17,743 nucleotides of DNA, from NCBI GenBank assembly GCA_031285085.1, contig JAITWW010000137.1, positions 1 through 17,743 of the forward strand. Reading direction: 5' to 3'. Positions 14,570-17,743 of this stretch are shown in pieces. Position numbers and translations under genes: made by a program. This DNA is from Candidatus Methanofilum arcanum (GTDB taxonomy: Archaea; Halobacteriota; Methanomicrobia; Methanomicrobiales; Methanospirillaceae). Position 1 is the first letter of the stretch. The number at the start of each line of letters is the position of its first letter. Under the pieces are notes generated by a model that did no database searches, was not told the origin of the DNA, and saw only the letters and a program-made list of their open reading frames with translations.

Positions 14570-16156
14570 TCAAAATTGGAAATACAAGAATTCAGATGTT
14601 GTTTGAATGAACATGAGCCCGATAACTGAAACGGAAAAAAGAATGAAAAGCCATCCAATGTTTGGATGATATCGAATTCTCTCAGTCAACCAGGGAGCAA
14701 GATCGATCTGTACAACTTTTTCAAGTCCCTTCGCATGCAGTGTTGGAGTGTACTCTTTTGTAATTTGCACCAAATTTGGAAGAAGGAACGCAATTGCCAT
14801 AGAAACAGCAATAACAGGGATCACATACTGCGTACTTTCTGCACTCATTGTCATGAAATTCTCTCCGATTATAAAAATCGAAAATTGGCTTAAGTATTCG
14901 GCATAAGGAGTATAGCTTGTTAAGACAATGCCATTCATCCCAATCATTCCCTTTAGCATTACAATTGCATCTCCCATTGTCTCTGCTCTGAAAAACACCC
15001 ATGCTACAACAACTGCAAGGAATGTCACTGCCCATCCCCCAATCGGAGGCATACGCCACGAAGTTTTTCTCCAGAGATGATTTACCACGAGATAGAATCC
15101 ATGCAACCCACCCCATATTACAAATGTCCATCCTGCCCCATGCCACAGACCTCCAAGCAACATGGTGATCATCAGATTTCGCATTCTGATAAACTCTCCA
15201 CGTCGATTTCCTCCAAGAGGAATATATACATAATCTCTCAGGAAATTTGACAGTGTTATGTGCCAACATCTCCAAAAATCAATAATGGATGTCGTCTTAT
15301 ATGGAGAGAAGAAGTTGATAGGAAAACGAATATTGAAAAGCAATGCAAGTCCTATTGCCATATCACAGTATCCTGAAAAATCAAAATACAACTGAAATGT
15401 GTACGCCAGTGCTCCAATCCATGCATCTGAAAAGAGAGGAACGCCACCAGTATGCACCTCCGTAAAAATAACGCCTGCAATGGATCCAAGGTAATCGGCA
15501 ATGACAACTTTTTTGAAAAGACCGAAAGCAAAGAAAATGAGACCTAAGTTGATATTTGTTACATTGAAGCGGTTATTCTCTTCATTTTCAAACTGATGAA
15601 TTATGTCTTTATGATGGTAAATTGGTCCTGCAATGAGATGTGGGAAAAAAGAGACAAACTGAGCATAAGAGAGGAGATCCACCTTATCTACCTGACCACG
15701 GTAGGCATCAATTAAAAATGCAGTTTGTGTAAAGGTAAAAAACGAGATTCCAAGAGGGAGAATGATATCCTGTAATGGAATAGATAGCCCAAACAAAGCA
15801 TCAATGTTGACAATGGTGAAGTTGAAATACTTGTAGTACGCAAGCAAAGCCAAATTAAATAGAAGAGCAAAGAATAGCAAAGCAGATTTCGTATTCCACT
15901 TCGAATTTTGCACTTCTTTCTCAGATCCTTCTCCATGGACACACCTGATAAGCGCAGAACCAAACAGGTAATTCACACCGATTGAGATGAGGAGCACTGG
16001 AAGATATTTTGGAATCAACAGGAAGTAAAAAAAGAGTGAAATGAGTGTCATCCATATTCGTGCAGAACGTGAGCTTGCATATCTACAGAGAATAGTGTAC
16101 CCTATGAAGGTAAGTGGAAGAAAAAGGAAAATGAACTCATATGAGTTAAAAAACAT
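14570..16156 (-). CDS. MBOAT family membrane O-acyltransferase (AlgI-like)
   Basis: A 528-residue multi-spanning protein (10 or more hydrophobic segments). It should transfer an acyl group, usually acetyl from a cytoplasmic donor, toward an extracytoplasmic glycan. The AlgI-type signature blocks are present: LPLGISFFTFTQ (133-144), LIAGPIYHHKDI (174-185), FQLYFDFSGYCDMAIG (254-269), DFWRCWHITLSNFLRDY (293-309) with His299, PLGGNRRG (313-320), and GGLWHGAGWTFVIWGGLHG (335-353) with the presumed catalytic His339. The start ATG at 16156 has GGAG 9-12 nt upstream and a TATA box at 16189-16196. The downstream SGNH protein is the expected partner, as in AlgI-AlgJ or DltB-DltD pairs. No glycan-synthesis genes are adjacent, so the substrate cannot be named; S-layer glycan or an exopolysaccharide are the natural guesses. 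Confidence 0.92.
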   Translation of the reverse strand: MFFNSYEFIFLFLPLTFIGYTILCRYASSRSARIWMTLISLFFYFLLIPKYLPVLLISIGVNYLFGSALIRCVHGEGSEKEVQNSKWNTKSALLFFALLFNLALLAYYKYFNFTIVNIDALFGLSIPLQDIILPLGISFFTFTQTAFLIDAYRGQVDKVDLLSYAQFVSFFPHLIAGPIYHHKDIIHQFENEENNRFNVTNINLGLIFFAFGLFKKVVIADYLGSIAGVIFTEVHTGGVPLFSDAWIGALAYTFQLYFDFSGYCDMAIGLALLFNIRFPINFFSPYKTTSIIDFWRCWHITLSNFLRDYVYIPLGGNRRGEFIRMRNLMITMLLGGLWHGAGWTFVIWGGLHGFYLVVNHLWRKTSWRMPPIGGWAVTFLAVVVAWVFFRAETMGDAIVMLKGMIGMNGIVLTSYTPYAEYLSQFSIFIIGENFMTMSAESTQYVIPVIAVSMAIAFLLPNLVQITKEYTPTLHAKGLEKVVQIDLAPWLTERIRYHPNIGWLFILFSVSVIGLMFIQTTSEFLYFQF

Positions 16157-16491
16157 GTGATTTCTCCGTATTGAGGGGGTATGTATGTTTATTTATGAGG
16201 GAGACTAACCACTGAAAAATGATTTGTTCATACAACTTCTTATGGTTGGGACATTTCAAATTTTCTCGTTTTAGAAGCATTCTAGTACTAATTTTCTGAA
16301 TCTCCATCTCGATTCATACCTTTCATCTAGATTTGATTCCCATAGCATTAATCCCATCTACTCGTGACTTCGCACGTGGTCTTCGATGTCCCGTTTCATC
16401 TCTTTCCTCCTGTTTTTTCCTGTGCTTTTTTCTCCATTCCCTGCTTCAAATTGTATAGCCTTGGCTGCGCCTGTATCATAATAACCATATT
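16157..16491. other. Intergenic region upstream of the MBOAT gene
   Basis: It contains the MBOAT promoter: ATAAATAA on the minus strand at 16189-16196, predicting a leader of about 10-15 nt that includes the GGAG site. No longer gene is seen. On the minus strand an AGGAGG (16406-16411) stands 6 nt before an ATG (16399) that opens only 13 codons (16358-16399). Just before it, a 30-codon frame starting 3 nt after the stop of the flavoprotein gene overlaps this ATG by 4 bp. These look like remnants or tiny leader peptides and are not called as genes. Confidence 0.4.
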
Positions 16492-17112
16492 TTATACTTT
16501 TATTTGATTTCGATCCCGAATCTCGCAGATAAGTGAAGAAGCAAGCAAAAGTGCCTCTTCTTGTGCGGTAGGGTGGTGATATACGGCTCCCTTCTCATCA
16601 ACACTGCGGATCAGAAGGTTCTTGACATCTTTTTTTCGAATGCCAATGAGATGGAAATAACAGTCAATCGCTGCAAGAGAGGCATCAAAGACATAATCCC
16701 AATCTTGTCCAGCAGTTCCAATATAACATGCCATTCGTTTTCCAACTCTATCCTCAGGAACAATCGGAAGTTTTAGCACATATTTTCGGGACCGAAACAT
16801 CTGCCCACGATCAATCAGTACTTTTGCTTGTGCACATAGTCCCATACAGTACACCGGTGCTGCAATCAAAATGATGTCTGATGCAATTGTTTCTTCATAT
16901 AGTGGCTGCATTGCATCGTCAATGACACATTCACCTGTTTTTTCACAGGCGTTGCACCCTTTGCACGGACGAATATCAACCTGTGGAACAACAACTTTTG
17001 TAATAACAGTATCTGGATCTACACGCATGGCATCAAGCATCCAGTCAAGAACTGTCTCTGAGTTCCCATTTCTTCGAGGACTGGTAGCATATGCAAGTAC
17101 ACGAATCTTCAT
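16492..17112 (-). CDS. Second iron-sulfur flavoprotein (Isf type)
   Basis: A 206-residue paralogue of the protein at 12585-13214. SPRRNGNS (11-18) is the FMN loop. CKGCNACEKTGEC gives Cys50, Cys53, Cys56 and Cys62, the same C-x2-C-x2-C-x5-C cluster motif. IAAPVYCMGLCAQAKVLIDR is the second flavin-binding block, with two extra cysteines not found in the paralogue. I start at the ATG at 17112, where family similarity begins. The open frame extends 20 codons upstream to a GTG, but those residues are unlike the family and cross a hairpin. There is no Shine-Dalgarno; a TTTTATC near 17145 could serve as TATA for a near-leaderless mRNA. It probably takes electrons from ferredoxin to an unknown acceptor. 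It is separated from the MBOAT gene by 335 bp and seems to be its own unit. Confidence 0.88.
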   Translation of the reverse strand: MKIRVLAYATSPRRNGNSETVLDWMLDAMRVDPDTVITKVVVPQVDIRPCKGCNACEKTGECVIDDAMQPLYEETIASDIILIAAPVYCMGLCAQAKVLIDRGQMFRSRKYVLKLPIVPEDRVGKRMACYIGTAGQDWDYVFDASLAAIDCYFHLIGIRKKDVKNLLIRSVDEKGAVYHHPTAQEEALLLASSLICEIRDRNQIKV

Positions 17113-17223
17113 AGAATAAACCAAAACATCTCTGTCACCATAAGATAAAATCGTCCCCACCTCGCCAAGCACGGCGAGGACGCGCTACCGTAGAATCATC
17201 CTCCTGCGTCGGATGATTCGAGA

Positions 17224-17373
17224 GGTATAAAACACCCGATTTGTGGAGTAACTCTGGGCGGGTGTGTGAGCAAATGAATAACCATGGGGCCGCAAATACG
17301 TAAATGGATGATTAGAGAACGTCAAATAAGCAAATGGAGAACCAGGGAACATCAAATACGCACCTGAACAACC
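17224..17373. repeat. Degenerate 30-bp tandem repeats, five units
   Basis: Five consecutive 30-bp units (17224-17253, 17254-17283, 17284-17313, 17314-17343, 17344-17373) share a pattern that on the minus strand begins GGTTNTTCATTTGC and continues TATTTGA. The outer unit 17224-17253 is the most diverged. Units are contiguous with no spacers, so this is not a CRISPR array. On the minus strand one frame reads a ten-residue periodic peptide (PFAYLTFS, PFTYLRPH). Confidence 0.7.
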
Positions 17374-17412
17374 ATTCGACGGGTATGTGACCAACGGGAG
17401 TATACCTCAAGT
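17340..17412. repeat. Duplicated segment, copy A
   Basis: About 70 bp beginning AACCAGGGAACATCAAATAC is repeated 177 bp to the right at 17517-17589 with about six substitutions. The last 30-bp unit of the array is part of it. Confidence 0.8.
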
Positions 17413-17516
17413 GTTTTTCCCAAAACTCTTCAGGCATGACGAGGCCTCGCCTCCCATGACGCCATCTGACTTCGTCAGATGACTTAGGAGGGATCAAACA
17501 CCCGAGTTACAAGAAC

Positions 17517-17589
17517 AACCAGGGAAGATCAAATACGCACCTGAACAACCATTCGACGGGTATGCGACCAGCGGGAGCATACCCCGAGT
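17517..17589. repeat. Duplicated segment, copy B
   Basis: Second copy of the segment at 17340-17412. It is preceded at 17487-17516 by a counterpart of the outermost 30-bp unit (shared TCGGGTGTTT on the minus strand), so copy B looks like the same array with its three middle units missing. Confidence 0.75.
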
Positions 17590-17604
17590 AGTTTTACTCA
17601 ATTT

Positions 17605-17647
17605 TTTTCAAAAAATTGTTTTCAAAAAAATTGTTTTCAAAAAATTG
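17605..17647. repeat. Three tandem copies of TTTTCAAAAAATTG
   Basis: Copies lie at 17605-17618, 17619-17633 (one extra A) and 17634-17647. CAATTTTTTTCAAAAAATTG at the left end is nearly self-complementary, and TTGGG (17645-17649) pairs with CCCAA (17664-17668) next to the promoter. The block is over 80% A+T and should melt or bend easily. Confidence 0.7.
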
Positions 17648-17670
17648 GGCGAAAAATTCTTTTCCCAAAA

Positions 17671-17720
17671 TTTATATCCTCCATTACAAAATACTGTGAT
17701 GTTGCCACGTGCACAGGAGA
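17671..17720 (+). promoter_or_regulatory. Promoter and ribosome-binding site of the right-edge gene
   Basis: TTTATATC (17671-17678) is a good TATA box; transcription should start near 17700. AGGAGA (17715-17720) is a Shine-Dalgarno match 5 nt before the ATG at 17726. Confidence 0.6.
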
Positions 17721-17725
17721 AACAC

Positions 17726-17743
17726 ATGATAACTATCGTTGCA
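17726..17743 (+). CDS. Start of an unidentified gene, truncated by the window
   Basis: Only six codons (MITIVA) are inside the window, so no function can be given. The call rests on the TATA box about 50 bp upstream and the well-placed AGGAGA. A hydrophobic first beta strand of this kind is common in nucleotide-binding proteins, but that is not evidence for one. Confidence 0.55.

Larger units (their letters stand above)
17113..17725. other. Gene-free repeat region at the right end
   Basis: No convincing gene in 613 bp. In order it contains a 7-bp hairpin CCTCGCC/GGCGAGG (17160-17179), a 9-bp hairpin GAATCATCC/GGATGATTC (17193-17219), a degenerate 30-bp tandem array, a duplicated segment at a spacing of 177 bp, an 8-bp hairpin CATCTGAC/GTCAGATG (17463-17481), an AT-rich repeat block (17602-17668) and a plus-strand promoter. 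Two overlapping minus-strand open frames (17185-17394 and 17312-17497) are by-products of the repeats as far as I can judge. Confidence 0.5.

Noticed and set aside
14563..14658. Longer N-terminus for the SGNH protein
   Set aside because: It would overlap the MBOAT gene by 89 bp and add residues unlike a membrane anchor; the ATG at 14562 has a good AGGTG site and precedes the anchor directly.
14721..15275. 184-codon minus-strand gene
   Set aside because: Lies in another frame inside the MBOAT gene; Trp/Cys-rich composition typical of a shadow frame.
17160..17179. Transcription terminator for an upstream minus-strand gene
   Set aside because: The CCTCGCC/GGCGAGG hairpin has no T tract and no gene is found upstream on that strand within the window.
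17224..17373. CRISPR array
   Set aside because: Units are contiguous 30-bp repeats that differ from each other; there are no unique spacers and no cas genes.
17185..17497. Two overlapping minus-strand genes with ten-residue repeats
   Set aside because: The frames overlap each other in the same repeats, lack start signals and cross the hairpins. A 30-bp repeat without stops is open in more than one frame by construction.

Overview
The window reads as chromosomal DNA of a methanogenic euryarchaeon, most likely from the Methanomicrobiales. The grounds are an Ech-type energy-converting hydrogenase operon, the NadA/NadC pair, two iron-sulfur flavoproteins of the Isf type, a PKD-domain surface protein with a Thr/Pro stalk, archaeal TATA boxes about 25 bp before starts, and Shine-Dalgarno matches of the GGTGAT/GGAGG kind. 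I cannot fix genus or species from the sequence alone.

Layout, left to right. 1-881 (minus) is the 5' part of a secreted PKD-domain protein that runs off the left edge in a 24-bp tandem repeat. 1316-1810 (plus) is an unrecognised 164-residue protein. 1899-2753 and 2998-3948 (minus) are nadC and nadA, the last two steps of de novo NAD synthesis; each has its own candidate promoter and operator-like repeats. 4379-6531 (plus) holds an exported thioredoxin-like protein followed by a fusion of two thioredoxin-like domains with a CcdA/DsbD-type six-helix membrane domain, which looks like a system for passing reducing power across the membrane. 6671-11639 (minus) is echABCDE, tightly packed with 4-bp overlaps. 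The sixth gene expected from the Methanosarcina operon, echF, is absent. Two 23-bp direct repeats lie just downstream of its best TATA box. 12086-13214 (minus) is an overlapping pair, a Nudix hydrolase and an Isf-type flavoprotein. 13369-16156 (minus) is an MBOAT O-acyltransferase plus an SGNH/AlgJ-like partner, probably acylating an envelope glycan. 16492-17112 (minus) is a second Isf-type flavoprotein. 17113-17725 has no convincing gene but is full of hairpins, a 30-bp tandem repeat, a 177-bp-spaced duplication and an AT-rich repeat block, ending in a good promoter and the first six codons of a plus-strand gene at the right edge.

How they work together: the Ech complex would couple H2 and ferredoxin to an ion gradient. 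The NAD, flavin and thiol-redox genes around it give the window a redox theme, but they lie in separate transcription units and I see no direct proof of linkage. No mobile element, CRISPR array, tRNA or rRNA was seen.
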